Assembly: GCA_035298385.1 (NCBI GenBank)
Contig: DATGYC010000131.1
Span: forward strand, 1 to 64,000
DNA length: 64,000 nucleotides
From: DATGYC01 sp035298385
GTDB lineage: Bacteria > Bacillota > Sulfobacillia > Symbiobacteriales > Symbiobacteriaceae
Reading direction: 5' to 3'
Numbering within the stretch: the stretch's first letter is position 1; the number at the start of each line of letters is the position of its first letter. This document shows, piece after piece, positions 29,417 to 38,650 of the stretch. The translations under genes were made by a program, and so were the position numbers. Under the pieces are notes generated by a model. That model saw only the letters and a program-made list of their open reading frames with translations, was not told the DNA's origin and did not search any database.

Positions 29417-29717
29417 ATATCCACAAACTGTGCATAAAAAGTTGTGAGCCAATCCCCTCGCCTGGGAGGACCCAGACGAAGACTGGCTACCAAAACATGA
29501 TAACAAAGGGAACCGAGCTTATCAACAAAGCCCACAGGCCTTACACACACTAAGAGCTATTGTTGGGGAAAAGTTACGGCACCCTTTGGATAACTCCTGC
29601 CATGCGGGGGAGAAGTTGTGCCTTTTTATCCCCAACCACGGGAGGGGCTGGGATAGTTTGTGTGTGGGTATGTGGATGAAAATCGACAAGAATAGATGTG
29701 CCACGAGGTTGTACACA
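29417..29717. other. oriC: oriC, DnaA-box cluster 2 (dnaA-rpmH gap)
   Basis: The 528-bp gap between divergent dnaA and rpmH carries a perfect DnaA box TGTGCATAA (29429-29437). One-mismatch sites are ATATCCACA (29417), TTATCAACA (29519), TTACACACA (29541), TTTGGATAA (29585), TTATCCCCA (29626), TGTGGATGA (29671) and TTGTACACA (29709). Strand orientation of genes flips here, as expected for the bidirectional origin. No gene is seen in the gap; the small ORFs readable across it have no ribosome-binding sites or family features. Confidence 0.88.
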
Positions 29718-29811
29718 GTATCCCCAGACGCAGAGGGGCCCTGCTGCACACCTGTTTCTGGACCAAATTGCCTCACATAAAAAGGATAGTTTTCGTGCGT
29801 ACGGCCCAGGG

Positions 29812-29840
29812 TTGACGTATGGCAAACCTCAGCGTATAAT
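29812..29840 (+). promoter_or_regulatory. Strong sigma-A promoter of rpmH-rnpA
   Basis: -35 TTGACG (29812-29817) and perfect -10 TATAAT (29835-29840) with a 17-bp spacer. The start site would lie ~35 nt before the rpmH start codon. Confidence 0.9.
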
Positions 29841-29882
29841 CTTGCATGTGTCTTTTGGGGCAACCCAGTGGGAGGTGTACGT

Positions 29883-30017
29883 GTGAAGCGCACGTTTCAG
29901 CCGCATAACCGCCAGTATAAGAAGGTGCACGGCTTTATGAGCCGCATGAGCACCAGCGGTGGGCGTAAGGTTTTGAAGGCTCGCCGGCTTAAGGGCCGCA
30001 AGCGTCTGTCTGCTTAA
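29883..30017 (+). CDS. rpmH: 50S ribosomal protein L34
   Basis: 44 aa, the normal size of L34. It reads [18 protein letters not shown] and ends LKGRKRLSA, matching the family throughout. The start is GTG with GGGAGG 7-8 nt upstream. It is the first gene right of oriC and is followed by rnpA, the universal pairing. Confidence 0.97.
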   Translation: MKRTFQPHNRQYKKVHGFMSRMSTSGGRKVLKARRLKGRKRLSA

Positions 30018-30083
30018 GCCGCGGCGTTCTTCGTCGTGGCTCTTTTTCCTTTTGGAGATCCGTCTCACGCGTAGATTGGGGGT

Positions 30084-30116
30084 ATTGGGGAGGTCGACAA
30101 GATCGGCCTTCCCAAT
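30084..30116 (+). promoter_or_regulatory. Hairpin that buries the ribosome-binding site region of rnpA
   Basis: A 14-bp stem with two G-T pairs (30084-30097 with 30103-30116) and a 5-nt loop. Its 5' arm contains the only good Shine-Dalgarno string in the gap (GGGGAGG, 30087-30093). There is no U tract, so it is not an intrinsic terminator. Confidence 0.6.
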
Positions 30117-30122
30117 CGTCGT

Positions 30123-30479
30123 ATGAGAAAGCAATGGCGGCTCAAGTCGAGCCAAGAGTTCCAGGCGGTCTACACGCAAGGTCGTTCGACGGCTAACAAG
30201 GCTGCGGTTCTCTACGTATGGCGCGAAAAGGGCGCCCCCGCTTCGCGTGTAGGCGTAGCGGCCGGCCGTAAGCTAGGCAAGGCGCACGTCCGCAACAGGG
30301 CCAAGCGTCGACTGCGGGAGGCGATTCGCCTTCTGTGGCCACGCTTGCGTGCTGGTGCCTCGTGCGTAGTGATTGCGCGCAGTGGTACACTTTCGATGCC
30401 CTTTGTCGACCTGGTTCAGAAGGTCCAAGAGCTATTTGACCGGGCTGGCCTTCTTGCATCGGAGGGTGATACCCAATGA
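30123..30479 (+). CDS. rnpA: Ribonuclease P protein component
   Basis: 118 aa. The basic RNR motif [12 protein letters not shown] that contacts RNase P RNA and pre-tRNA is at ~57-68, after the central cleft strand [30 protein letters not shown] fits the usual N-terminus, so ATG 30123 is chosen, but no ribosome-binding site is close to it; the nearest lies ~30 nt upstream inside a hairpin. Initiation may need coupling to rpmH or melting of the hairpin. It overlaps yidD by 4 nt. Confidence 0.95.
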   Translation: MRKQWRLKSSQEFQAVYTQGRSTANKAAVLYVWREKGAPASRVGVAAGRKLGKAHVRNRAKRRLREAIRLLWPRLRAGASCVVIARSGTLSMPFVDLVQKVQELFDRAGLLASEGDTQ

Positions 30480-30688
30480 GGCGGCTTCTCATGGGAGTTG
30501 TCCGGTTTTATCAACGGTATCTCTCACCTGCCAAGGGCGGGCCTACCTGTCGATTTCACCCCACCTGTTCACAGTACGCCTACGAGGCGTTGGACAAATA
30601 TGGTGCGCTGAAGGGGACTTACCTCGCTGTACGTCGAATCCTTCGGTGCCACCCGCTCCACCCCGGTGGCTTTGACCCAGTTCCGTAA
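30476..30688 (+). CDS. yidD: Membrane protein insertion efficiency factor YidD
   Basis: 70 aa. [31 protein letters not shown] and [13 protein letters not shown] are the family motifs, with three conserved Cys. YidD is an amphipathic, membrane-associated protein that assists YidC-dependent insertion. ATGA overlap with rnpA and position before yidC are typical. Confidence 0.95.
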   Translation: MRRLLMGVVRFYQRYLSPAKGGPTCRFHPTCSQYAYEALDKYGALKGTYLAVRRILRCHPLHPGGFDPVP

Positions 30689-30735
30689 GCGGGCTGATTC
30701 GGGTTGGAACCGATTGTGCTCCGAGGAGGTTTAAC

Positions 30736-31398
30736 TTGGTGCTTGCCTCTGTCTTTGCGCCTCAATGGCTTGTAGATCCCATGCATTCGGTGATCCAGTG
30801 GTTCCTCAGCGTGACTGGGAGCTACGGGGCCGCGGTCATCCTGTTGACGATCGTGATCAAGGTGATCACGCTTCCCCTGACCATCTACCAGGCTAACGCC
30901 ATGAAGCGGATGCAGGTGATGCAGCCACTCATGAAGGAGCTTCAGGCCAAGTACAAGGACAACCCCCAGAAGCAGCAAGAAGAGACGATGAAGCTGTACA
31001 AGGAGCACAAGGCGAATCCAGCGGCTGGCTGCCTGCCGATGCTCGTGCAGATGCCCATTCTCTGGGCGATGTTCGCCGTGGTGAACACCTTCGTGCCGTC
31101 GGGCTTCGCCACGACCTTCCTGGGCTTCAACCTGGTTGGCCTTGGTCGGGAAGGCGCCAACATGGTCCTTCTGGTGCTCTCTGTCGTGATCATGTTCGCG
31201 CAGACCTGGCTCTCTATGGCGCCCAACGCCGACCGTAGCCAGCAGGTGCCGATGCTGATCATGCCGGTCTTCTTCGGCTACATCACGCTGAACATGCGTG
31301 CGGCTGTTATCCTGTACTGGGTAGTCAGCTACATCTTTGGTCTGGTCCAGACTGCGATCTATCCCGGATTCGCTCGCTTCCAGAAGCCAAAGGCTTAA
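30736..31398 (+). CDS. yidC: Membrane protein insertase YidC (Oxa1/SpoIIIJ type)
   Basis: 220 aa with five membrane segments, the short Gram-positive type without the large periplasmic domain. The first segment has no lipobox, unlike Bacillus SpoIIIJ. The cytoplasmic hairpin (MKRMQVMQPLMKELQAKYKDN) is present. The positively charged groove residue, usually Arg, is Lys in TIVIKVITLPL. Start is TTG 30736 or GTG 30739, 6 or 9 nt after AGGAGG. Followed by jag with a 22-nt gap. Confidence 0.94.
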   Translation: MVLASVFAPQWLVDPMHSVIQWFLSVTGSYGAAVILLTIVIKVITLPLTIYQANAMKRMQVMQPLMKELQAKYKDNPQKQQEETMKLYKEHKANPAAGCLPMLVQMPILWAMFAVVNTFVPSGFATTFLGFNLVGLGREGANMVLLVLSVVIMFAQTWLSMAPNADRSQQVPMLIMPVFFGYITLNMRAAVILYWVVSYIFGLVQTAIYPGFARFQKPKA

Positions 31399-31420
31399 GC
31401 TTAGAGGGGGAGCGTCACAA

Positions 31421-32041
31421 ATGAGGACGATTGAGAAGACCGGTCGCACGGTGGATGAAGCGATCGCCGCAGGCCTGCAGGAGCTCGGGGTTCCTTCCGA
31501 GCGCGTCAAGGTCGATGTCTTGGAAGAGGGCAAGGGCGGTTTTCTTGGTATCGGCGCCCGGCCTTCTATCGTCCGGCTCACCCTAAAGGAGTCGCGAGCG
31601 GACCGTGTCGAAGAGTTCCTGAACCAGATCTGTGAGACGATGCAGCTTAAGGCCACCGTGCGAGTGACGGCTGAGGCCGATCATCTGCAGGTGGACTTGA
31701 CGGCCGGCGACGAGGCGCAAGTACTGATTGGTCATCATGGGCAAACTCTGGATGCACTCCAGTACTTGTGCAACCTGGTCGCGACGAAGGCTGAGGCGGA
31801 TGGTTTGCGGGTCTTGGTAGACGTAGAGGGTTATCGCAAGCGCCGGGCGGAGACGCTCAACCGGCTTGCGGCCCGGCTGGCGGAGCGGGTCAGGCGGACC
31901 GGGGAGCCATCAGCCCTCGAGCCGATGAGCGCTCATGAGCGGCGGGTAATCCATCTCGCCTTACAAGATGACCCGGCCGTCATGACGACCAGTGAGGGTG
32001 AAGAGCCTTTCCGCCGGGTTGTCATTCAGCCGAGACGATAA
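31421..32041 (+). CDS. jag: RNA-binding protein Jag/KhpB
   Basis: 206 aa with an N-terminal Jag_N domain (TIEKTGRTVDEAI...KGGFLGIGARPSIVRL), a KH domain (LIGHHGQTLDALQYLCN) and a C-terminal R3H domain (ERRVIHLALQDDPAV). In Gram-positives it is partnered with KhpA and affects cell division and envelope growth. The ATG at 31421 has GAGGGGGAG upstream. A terminator follows directly. Confidence 0.93.
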   Translation: MRTIEKTGRTVDEAIAAGLQELGVPSERVKVDVLEEGKGGFLGIGARPSIVRLTLKESRADRVEEFLNQICETMQLKATVRVTAEADHLQVDLTAGDEAQVLIGHHGQTLDALQYLCNLVATKAEADGLRVLVDVEGYRKRRAETLNRLAARLAERVRRTGEPSALEPMSAHERRVIHLALQDDPAVMTTSEGEEPFRRVVIQPRR

Positions 32042-32048
32042 GTGGCAC

Positions 32049-32082
32049 AAACCTGGTAGCATTGCTACTGGGTTTCTTTTTT
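32049..32082 (+). terminator. Terminator between jag and mnmE
   Basis: An 11-bp stem with two G-T pairs, 3-nt loop and TTTCTTTTTT tail, beginning 8 nt after the jag stop. The mnmE ribosome-binding site starts immediately after the U tract, so any read-through mRNA enters mnmE directly. I see no obvious promoter between them. Confidence 0.8.
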
Positions 32083-32097
32083 GAGAGGGGTGTGCAG

Positions 32098-33477
32098 GTG
32101 GAGCAGACCATTGCAGCCATCGCCACAGCGATGGGCGAGGGCGGGATTGCTGTCGTGCGGATTAGTGGTACCAGGGCGGTGGCGGTCGCCGACCAGTCCT
32201 TCCGGCCGCGCCGGGGCGCCCCTCTGTCCAGCAGGCGTTCACACACGTTGGCCTACGGATGGGTCATGGACGAATCGGGAGAGCAGGTGGATGAGGCGCT
32301 GGCCCTCGTGATGAGGGGCCCGCGATCGTTCACTGGCGAAGACGTAGTCGAACTGCACGTTCATGGGGGCACCGTCGCGGTGCGACGGGTTCTGGATCAG
32401 GTGCTCCGTGCGGGCGCCCACTTGGCGGCGCCCGGGGAGTTCACCAAGCGTGCTTTCCTTAACGGCCGACTCGATCTCACCCAGGCAGAGGCCGTCGCAG
32501 AGGTCATCCGGGCTAAGACCGATCGGGCGATGAATGCGGCACTGCAGCATCTGTCGGGCGTGCTCGGAGGGCAGATTCGGGCGATCCGAGAGCGGCTCTT
32601 AGAGGTGGCCGCACACCTGGAGGCAGAGATCGACTTCCCCGAGTTGGATCTGGAGACGCAGACGCTCCAGCGTGTGCGGGAAGGCTGTGAGTGGTCGCTC
32701 GGGCAGGTGGATCAGCTACTACGGGGCGCCCAACAGGGGCGGATTCTGCGGGAAGGCTTCCGCGTGGTACTGGCGGGGCGCCCAAACGTAGGTAAGTCTA
32801 GCCTGATGAATCGGCTTCTACGGGAGAACCGGGCCATCGTCACCCCGATCCCGGGCACGACCCGTGATGTGATCGAGGAGTGGATCAGCCTGCGCGGGAT
32901 CCCGGTCGTCCTGTCGGATACGGCGGGGATTCGGGAGACGGCAGATCTTGTGGAGCAGATCGGCGTAGAGCGGAGCCTTACGGCCTTGCAGCGGGCCGAT
33001 CTCGCCCTGGTTGTCACCGATGTGACGGCCGGTCTAACGCTTGAGGATCAAGAAGTGATTGCAAAGGTGCCGCCTACGGTAGCACGCATCGGGGTGCTCA
33101 ACAAGCTTGATCGGGTCACTGGTGATGCAGGGGAGATGGGGGCGCCTCTCGCGGTCTCCTTGGGTGGGTGCCAGGTTATCGCCTTGTCAGCAGAGACAGG
33201 GGAAGGACTGGATAAGCTGGAGGGCGTGATCGTCCAGATGGCCGGAATGGCCGACCAGGAGGAGCACCTCGTCGTCAATGCCCGCCAGGCCGAGAGCCTC
33301 CGACAGGCCCGTGAGCACCTAGCTGCAGCCCTAGAGACAGCCGCAGCGGGCTTTGGCTCGGACCTCATCTCGGTCGATGTGCGGGCGGCCTGGGTCACCT
33401 TGGGCGAAGTGACCGGTGAGACAGCAGCTGATGACTTGCTGGACCAGATCTTCAGCCGGTTCTGCATAGGGAAGTGA
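32098..33477 (+). CDS. mnmE: tRNA uridine-5-carboxymethylaminomethyl modification GTPase MnmE
   Basis: 459 aa. The N-terminal tetrahydrofolate-binding domain begins [23 protein letters not shown]. The G domain has [20 protein letters not shown] and NKLD. The C-terminus FCIGK carries the conserved Cys. With MnmG it modifies U34 of several tRNAs. GTG at 32098 has GAGGGG 7 nt upstream; longer in-frame readings run into the terminator. Confidence 0.96.
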   Translation: MEQTIAAIATAMGEGGIAVVRISGTRAVAVADQSFRPRRGAPLSSRRSHTLAYGWVMDESGEQVDEALALVMRGPRSFTGEDVVELHVHGGTVAVRRVLDQVLRAGAHLAAPGEFTKRAFLNGRLDLTQAEAVAEVIRAKTDRAMNAALQHLSGVLGGQIRAIRERLLEVAAHLEAEIDFPELDLETQTLQRVREGCEWSLGQVDQLLRGAQQGRILREGFRVVLAGRPNVGKSSLMNRLLRENRAIVTPIPGTTRDVIEEWISLRGIPVVLSDTAGIRETADLVEQIGVERSLTALQRADLALVVTDVTAGLTLEDQEVIAKVPPTVARIGVLNKLDRVTGDAGEMGAPLAVSLGGCQVIALSAETGEGLDKLEGVIVQMAGMADQEEHLVVNARQAESLRQAREHLAAALETAAAGFGSDLISVDVRAAWVTLGEVTGETAADDLLDQIFSRFCIGK

Positions 33478-33482
33478 GCGGC

Positions 33483-35357
33483 ATGGGACTGACCAAGGAG
33501 TATGATGTGATTGTCGTTGGGGCGGGGCACGCGGGAATCGAGGCCGCTCTTGCCGCTGCGCGGATGGGGATGCGCACCGCCTGTTTTACAACAAATCTGG
33601 ATAACATTGGGATGATGAACTGCAATCCATCGGTTGGTGGGCCGGCCAAGGGGCATCTGGTGAAGGAGATTGATGCCCTCGGTGGCCAGATGGGCCTCAC
33701 AACGGACCAGACCTTCCTGCAGATGAGGCTGCTCAACGCCGGTAAGGGGCCAGCGGTTCAGGCGTTGCGGGCCCAAGTGGATAAGCGGCGCTACGCCTGG
33801 TCAATGCGGTTGGTCATGGAGACCACGCCGAACCTTGACCTGAAGCAGGGGATGGTCCAGCAGATCGTGGTGGAGGGGGGCGCCGTGCGCGGAATCGTCA
33901 CCGCAACTGGGCTCTTTTTCGCAACGAAGGCGCTGATCCTCTCAACCGGAACCTACCTGCATGGCAAGACGATCGTGGGTGAGGTGCAGCGCTCGTCAGG
34001 TCCGAGCGGAATGGCCCCGGCGATTGGCCTCACCGCATCCTTGGTCCAACTGGGGCTTGAGGTGGGGCGCTTCAAGACGGGCACGCCGCCCAGGTTGGAT
34101 GGGCGGACCGTTGATCGGTCCGTGATGGACCGCCAGGAGGGGGACCCCGGTGGACATCGATTCAGCTTCCTATCGACTCGCGAAGAGCGGGATCAACTCC
34201 CCTGCTGGTTGACTTACACGAACGAGCAGACGCATGCGGTGATTCGGCAGAACCTACACCGGGCGCCCATGTTTACCGGGACGATCGAGGGGCGCGGACC
34301 GCGGTATTGCCCGTCCGTCGAGGACAAGATTGTTCGCTTTGCGGAGAAGGAGAGCCACCAGGTCTTCCTGGAACCGGAGACATGGGAGTCGAATGAGCTT
34401 TACGTGCAGGGCCTCTCCACGAGCCTCCCGGAGGAGGTGCAGATCGAGATGATCCGCACAATCCGGGGGTGCGAGGAGGCTGAACTGCTCCGAGCCGGGT
34501 ACGCCATCGAGTACGACTATATCAAGTCGACTCAACTGAAGCCCTCATTGGAGACAAAGGCGGTGCAGGGGCTCTTCTGCGGCGGGCAGATTAACGGCAC
34601 GTCCGGGTATGAAGAGGCGGCTGCCCAGGGGCTAATGGCCGGGATCAATGCGGCACGGTTCGCCCAGGGCGCCCCACCCCTCGTTTTAGGGCGACACGAG
34701 GCCTACATTGGCGTGCTGATCGATGACTTGGTCACGAAGGGCTCCAGTGAGCCCTACCGGATCATGACATCACGAGCTGAATACCGGTTGATGTTGCGCC
34801 AAGAGAATGCCCACCTGCGCCTGACCGAGAAGGGGCGGGAGATGGGCCTTGTGGATGATCACCGGTGGCAGGTCTTTACGGCGTTGCGCGACGCGGTAGC
34901 CACCGAGCGAGGGCGGCTTGAACGACTCGTCGTGGCGCCTAGTGAGCGCGTGAATGGGGTTCTGCGGCAGGCTGGAACGGCCGAACTACGGACGGGTGTT
35001 ACAGCGGCACAACTGTTACGGCGCCCTGAGATCGGCTACCCTGAGCTGGTGGAGATGGCCGTGGGGCGCGCGGATCTGCCAGACTCGGTCGTACAAGAGT
35101 TGGTGACGCTGATCAAGTATGAGGGCTACATCGAAAAAGAACGCCAGCAAATTGAGAAGGTAAAGCGCTTGGAGGACCGCGTAATTCCCGCTACATTCGA
35201 TTGGCAGGGCGTGCGCGGGCTCTCCAACGAGGGGCGAGAGAAGTTAGCCCAGATTCGTCCTGAGACGGTCGGTCAGGCATCTCGTATCTCAGGTGTATCA
35301 CCGGCTGACGTGGCGATCTTGACGGTCTACCTGGAGCGGCATCGCCGCGGAGAATAA
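33483..35357 (+). CDS. mnmG: tRNA uridine-5-carboxymethylaminomethyl modification enzyme MnmG
   Basis: 624 aa FAD enzyme, partner of MnmE. FAD-binding [19 protein letters not shown], the family motif [37 protein letters not shown] and the helical C-terminal domain are all visible. ATG 33483 is used; GTG 33474 overlaps the mnmE stop and has poorer spacing. Position after mnmE is standard. Confidence 0.96.
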   Translation: MGLTKEYDVIVVGAGHAGIEAALAAARMGMRTACFTTNLDNIGMMNCNPSVGGPAKGHLVKEIDALGGQMGLTTDQTFLQMRLLNAGKGPAVQALRAQVDKRRYAWSMRLVMETTPNLDLKQGMVQQIVVEGGAVRGIVTATGLFFATKALILSTGTYLHGKTIVGEVQRSSGPSGMAPAIGLTASLVQLGLEVGRFKTGTPPRLDGRTVDRSVMDRQEGDPGGHRFSFLSTREERDQLPCWLTYTNEQTHAVIRQNLHRAPMFTGTIEGRGPRYCPSVEDKIVRFAEKESHQVFLEPETWESNELYVQGLSTSLPEEVQIEMIRTIRGCEEAELLRAGYAIEYDYIKSTQLKPSLETKAVQGLFCGGQINGTSGYEEAAAQGLMAGINAARFAQGAPPLVLGRHEAYIGVLIDDLVTKGSSEPYRIMTSRAEYRLMLRQENAHLRLTEKGREMGLVDDHRWQVFTALRDAVATERGRLERLVVAPSERVNGVLRQAGTAELRTGVTAAQLLRRPEIGYPELVEMAVGRADLPDSVVQELVTLIKYEGYIEKERQQIEKVKRLEDRVIPATFDWQGVRGLSNEGREKLAQIRPETVGQASRISGVSPADVAILTVYLERHRRGE

Positions 35358-35368
35358 GAGGGATTGTG

Positions 35369-36097
35369 ATGATGGACGTACGAGGGCTACTCGCTGAGGG
35401 ATTAGAGACGCTTGGCTTGAAGGTCGACGAAACAGCGCAGGGTCGGATCTTGCGGCACTTGGCCCTAGTTTCCACGTGGAACGAACAGGTCAACCTGACT
35501 GCTGTGACGGATCCACAAGAGATGATCTGGAAACACGCCGTTGATTCGGCAACACTGCTCGAGGCCGTCCAACCAGCCCACGGCGCTAGTCTGATCGATG
35601 TTGGGACCGGGGCTGGCTTTCCCGGTGTTGTAGCCAAGGCACTGCGTCCGGACTTGCAGCTTGCTCTGCTTGAGAGCTTACAGAAGCGCTGCCGGTTTCT
35701 GGAGGCGGTAGGGGAGGAGCTATTCCCGGCCGATCCTGGTTATCAGGTGATCTGGTCGCGAGCGGAGGATGGGGGTCAGAATCCGTCCCACCGGGAGCGT
35801 TACGACTTGGTAACCGCACGGGCTGTGGCTGATCTGCGTGTTCTGGCTGAGTACTGCCTCCCCTTCGCCAAGGTTGGTGGACAGTTCGTCGCCCTGAAGG
35901 GGCCGACGGGCGACGCGGAGGTTGAGGCAGCCGCTAGAGCGATTCAGACTCTAGGTGGTCGCGTTACTGATCTGCGCCGCCTCTCTCTGCCGGGAGGGGC
36001 AGGGGAGCGCGTTCTCATCACGATCAAAAAGGAGCGCCATACGCCGAAGGCTTACCCGCGGAAGGCGGGAACTCCCGCCAAGAAGCCGCTCGAGTAA
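35369..36097 (+). CDS. rsmG: 16S rRNA (guanine-N7) methyltransferase RsmG
   Basis: 242 aa. Methylates G527 of 16S rRNA with SAM. Visible: WNEQVNLTAVTDPQEMIWKHAVDS and the SAM loop LIDVGTGAGFPGV. GTG 35366, ATG 35369 and ATG 35372 are adjacent possible starts after AGAGGGA. The C-terminal ~25 residues are basic. A parS-like sequence lies inside the gene at 35468. Confidence 0.95.
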   Translation: MMDVRGLLAEGLETLGLKVDETAQGRILRHLALVSTWNEQVNLTAVTDPQEMIWKHAVDSATLLEAVQPAHGASLIDVGTGAGFPGVVAKALRPDLQLALLESLQKRCRFLEAVGEELFPADPGYQVIWSRAEDGGQNPSHRERYDLVTARAVADLRVLAEYCLPFAKVGGQFVALKGPTGDAEVEAAARAIQTLGGRVTDLRRLSLPGGAGERVLITIKKERHTPKAYPRKAGTPAKKPLE

Positions 36098-36247
36098 GGG
36101 ACGACTATCGTTTTTACAAAATCGCTCAGAGAGCCTCTGGATGCCATTTATGTCGATTTTGGCAGAAGGGCATGCGGAGGTAGCGACCACCCAATAAAAA
36201 CCGCTCCTAGCGCCTCCTGGATCATCGATATTTTCCGCCAATAAGTG

Positions 36248-36283
36248 AACAAGCAGCCCGACCAAGGGCTGCTTGTTTTGTTT
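36248..36283 (+). terminator. Terminator in the rsmG-parA gap
   Basis: A perfect 12-bp stem (36248-36259 with 36266-36277), 6-nt loop and TTGTTT tail. The rest of the 283-bp gap (36098-36380) shows no gene; noc, present here in Bacillus, is absent. Confidence 0.85.
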
Positions 36284-36380
36284 ATGCATACGAAAAGTGT
36301 AGGGGCAGGAACGGGTTATCGCACGCCGAATTGAACGAGTGAGAGATAGAGTTTGGGGTGTGCGGAGGGAGTGCTTACCG

Positions 36381-37157
36381 GTGGGTCGAGTGATCTCGAT
36401 TGTGAATCAGAAGGGTGGCGTCGGCAAGACGACCACCTCCGTCAACTTAAGTGCCTGCCTGGCGGAGGCGGGTAAGCGAGTGCTCCTCTTGGATATGGAT
36501 CCCCAGGGCAATGCGACGAGCGGGATGGGGATCAACCGAGCCAAGTTGGAGCGTTCCATGTATGACGTACTCATTGAGGATGCAGATCCTGCAAGCGTCA
36601 TGCTCAAGGGGCCCGTCGAAGGGCTCTTTGTTTTGCCCGGGACGATCGACCTGGCCGGGGCCGAGATCGAACTTGTGCCTCGTCTTGCACGGGAGAGCCG
36701 CTTGAAGAGCGCGCTAGAGGCTTGCCGGCGTGATTTTGACTTTATCCTTCTGGACTGCCCGCCTTCGCTGGGGCTTTTGACACTGAATGCGCTGACGGCC
36801 TCCGACGCCATCTTGATTCCCATTCAGTGTGAGTACTACGCGCTGGAGGGACTTACCCAGCTCATGGATACGTACAAGCTTGTGCGGGAGGCCCTGAATC
36901 CGCACCTGGAGATCGAAGGTGTCCTCCTGACGATGTTTGATGGGCGGACGAACCTCTCCATCCAGGTGGTGGAGGAGGTTAAGAAGCACTTCCGGGGGAA
37001 GGTCTACCGTTCGATCATCACCCGTAACGTCCGCTTGAGTGAGGCACCGTCCCATGGGTTGCCAATCTCGCTGTATGACCCGAAGTCGAAGGGTGCCGAG
37101 GCGTATCAGGAACTGGCGCGGGAGGTGCTGGAGCGTGACGAAGAAAGGGTTGGGTAG
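36381..37157 (+). CDS. parA: Chromosome partitioning ATPase ParA/Soj
   Basis: 258-aa deviant-Walker ATPase. The motif KGGVGKTTTSVNL is at ~10-22, with LLDMDPQGNATSGMG and ILLDCPPSLGLLT following. It binds DNA non-specifically and works with ParB-parS in origin segregation and control of DnaA. GTG 36381 matches the family N-terminus (GRVISIVNQKGG) and follows GGAGGGAG; a longer in-frame reading from 36339 adds 14 non-conserved residues. Confidence 0.95.
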   Translation: MGRVISIVNQKGGVGKTTTSVNLSACLAEAGKRVLLLDMDPQGNATSGMGINRAKLERSMYDVLIEDADPASVMLKGPVEGLFVLPGTIDLAGAEIELVPRLARESRLKSALEACRRDFDFILLDCPPSLGLLTLNALTASDAILIPIQCEYYALEGLTQLMDTYKLVREALNPHLEIEGVLLTMFDGRTNLSIQVVEEVKKHFRGKVYRSIITRNVRLSEAPSHGLPISLYDPKSKGAEAYQELAREVLERDEERVG

Positions 37158-38031
37158 GGGCCTGGGCGCCCTGATTCCTGAACTGGAGAGCGCCGACAAG
37201 GAGCGCCAGACGATTGCCGAACTGGAGATCAAGTTGGTCGATCGGAACCCGCAGCAGCCCCGTCGGGAGTTTGACAGCGTCAAGCTTAATGAGTTGGCCG
37301 ACTCGGTGCGGGAGCACGGAGTCGTTCAGCCCATCGTAGTGAAGCCAGTCGGGGAACGGTACCAGATTGTCGCGGGTGAACGCCGCTGGCGGGCCGCCCA
37401 ACTGGCGGGGCTGACCAAGGTGCCGGCCGTCGTCCGGAGCTTCACGGAGCAGGAGCAGATGGAGATCGCCTTGATTGAGAACCTCCAACGTGAGGATCTC
37501 AACCCACTGGAAGAGGCGGAGGCATACCGAGTACTCTTGGACCAGTTTGGGCTGACGCAAGAGGAACTATCACGCCGCCTGGGCAAGAGCCGGCCTCAGA
37601 TCTCGAACACGCTGCGGTTGTTACAACTGCCGGATTCGGTCCGTGATCACGTTCGGGCTAGCCGCCTGAGCATGGGCCACGCCAAGGTTCTGCTCGGCGT
37701 GGATGACACTGGACTGCAGCAGGAGCTGGCGGATGTAACTCTGGCTCGGGGGCTCTCCGTCCGTGAGTTGGAGGCGATGATTACTCGCAGCGCCGAGGAG
37801 TCACCGTCAAAGCGTGAGCGCAAGCCACTCACCGTCGAGATGCGAGCGGTAGAAGGGCGTCTGCGGGAGTACTTCGGCACGCCGGTCAAGCTGCAGTTTG
37901 TTGGAGAGAAGGGCAAGTTGGAGATTACCTTCTTCGGCGAAGACGGCTTGCAGCGAATCATGGATGCGTTGGGCGCCGCCGAGCAGGAGGGAAGCGCACC
38001 ACGCCCGCCGAAGCGGCCGTTCGTCGTATAG
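37135..38031 (+). CDS. parB: Chromosome partitioning protein ParB/Spo0J
   Basis: 298 aa. The start VTKKGLGRGLGALIP is typical. The CTP-binding ParB/Srx domain holds the box-II motif (GERRWRAAQLAGL) and NLQREDLNPLEEAEAY; a helix-turn-helix follows (TQEELSRRLGKSRPQISNTLRLL). GTG 37135 lies inside the end of parA (23-nt overlap) with a GGAG ribosome-binding site. Two parS sites lie just downstream. Confidence 0.95.
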   Translation: MTKKGLGRGLGALIPELESADKERQTIAELEIKLVDRNPQQPRREFDSVKLNELADSVREHGVVQPIVVKPVGERYQIVAGERRWRAAQLAGLTKVPAVVRSFTEQEQMEIALIENLQREDLNPLEEAEAYRVLLDQFGLTQEELSRRLGKSRPQISNTLRLLQLPDSVRDHVRASRLSMGHAKVLLGVDDTGLQQELADVTLARGLSVRELEAMITRSAEESPSKRERKPLTVEMRAVEGRLREYFGTPVKLQFVGEKGKLEITFFGEDGLQRIMDALGAAEQEGSAPRPPKRPFVV

Positions 38032-38045
38032 CTTACGCAGCGGAT

Positions 38046-38061
38046 AGTTCCACGTGGAACA
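38046..38061. promoter_or_regulatory. parS: parS site 1
   Basis: AGTTCCACGTGGAACA agrees with the parS consensus TGTTNCACGTGNAACA at all but the first base. It is 15 bp after the parB stop. Confidence 0.85.
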
Positions 38062-38088
38062 GAAGGCTTAGCTGGTTCTAGCCTGTAC

Positions 38089-38104
38089 TGTTCCACGTGG
38101 AACT
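38089..38104. promoter_or_regulatory. parS: parS site 2
   Basis: TGTTCCACGTGGAACT agrees with the consensus at all but the last base. It lies 43 bp from site 1, about four helical turns, so both face the same side of the DNA. Confidence 0.85.
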
Positions 38105-38155
38105 GCTATTCTATGACCAGTAGAGGCTTGAAGTTGTGAGGAGGTCCCGGTACCC

Positions 38156-38647
38156 GTGGAGATGACGTTGCCGACACCGCTCTTGCTTTCGTTGCTCGCC
38201 TGCTCGCTCCTCTTGTCACTGATTGCGCTTGTCATGGCCGTCGTCTCTGCCAAGAGGCAGAAGCGACTCCTGAATCAGTATCGCGTTCTCTTGGCCAATG
38301 GGTCTCCGCAAGATATTGAGAGCCTCTTGTTCGGACAAGCGACGACGCTTGAGCAGCTGACGACCCATTTGGCACAGCTTGACCGCCAGGTCGCGGCTCA
38401 TGGAGAACAGGCCCGCCATCACATTCAGAAGGTGGGCATGCTTCGCTTCAATGCGTTTCCCGACACGGGCAGCGATCAGTCCTTCTCGGTTGCGCTCCTC
38501 GATGCAGACGGCAACGGTCTTGTCCTGACCAGCCTGTATGGGCGGACGGAGACTCGCACCTATGCCAAGCCCATACAGGCTGGCAAGTCCGCGTATCCGC
38601 TCTCCGATGAGGAGATTGCAGCGCTGGATCAGGCGCAGGCCAAGTAG
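38156..38647 (+). CDS. DUF4446 family membrane-anchored protein
   Basis: 163 aa: an N-terminal membrane segment (~6-30), a short coiled coil (~60-95), then the conserved domain VGMLRFNAFPDTGSDQSFSVALLDADGNGLVLTSLYGR. DUF4446 proteins are often encoded next to parB in Firmicutes; their function is unknown to me. Start GTG 38156 lies ~10 nt after GGAGG; ATG 38162 is an alternative. Convergent with yyaC (3-nt gap). Confidence 0.88.
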   Translation: MEMTLPTPLLLSLLACSLLLSLIALVMAVVSAKRQKRLLNQYRVLLANGSPQDIESLLFGQATTLEQLTTHLAQLDRQVAAHGEQARHHIQKVGMLRFNAFPDTGSDQSFSVALLDADGNGLVLTSLYGRTETRTYAKPIQAGKSAYPLSDEEIAALDQAQAK

Positions 38648-38650
38648 TCC

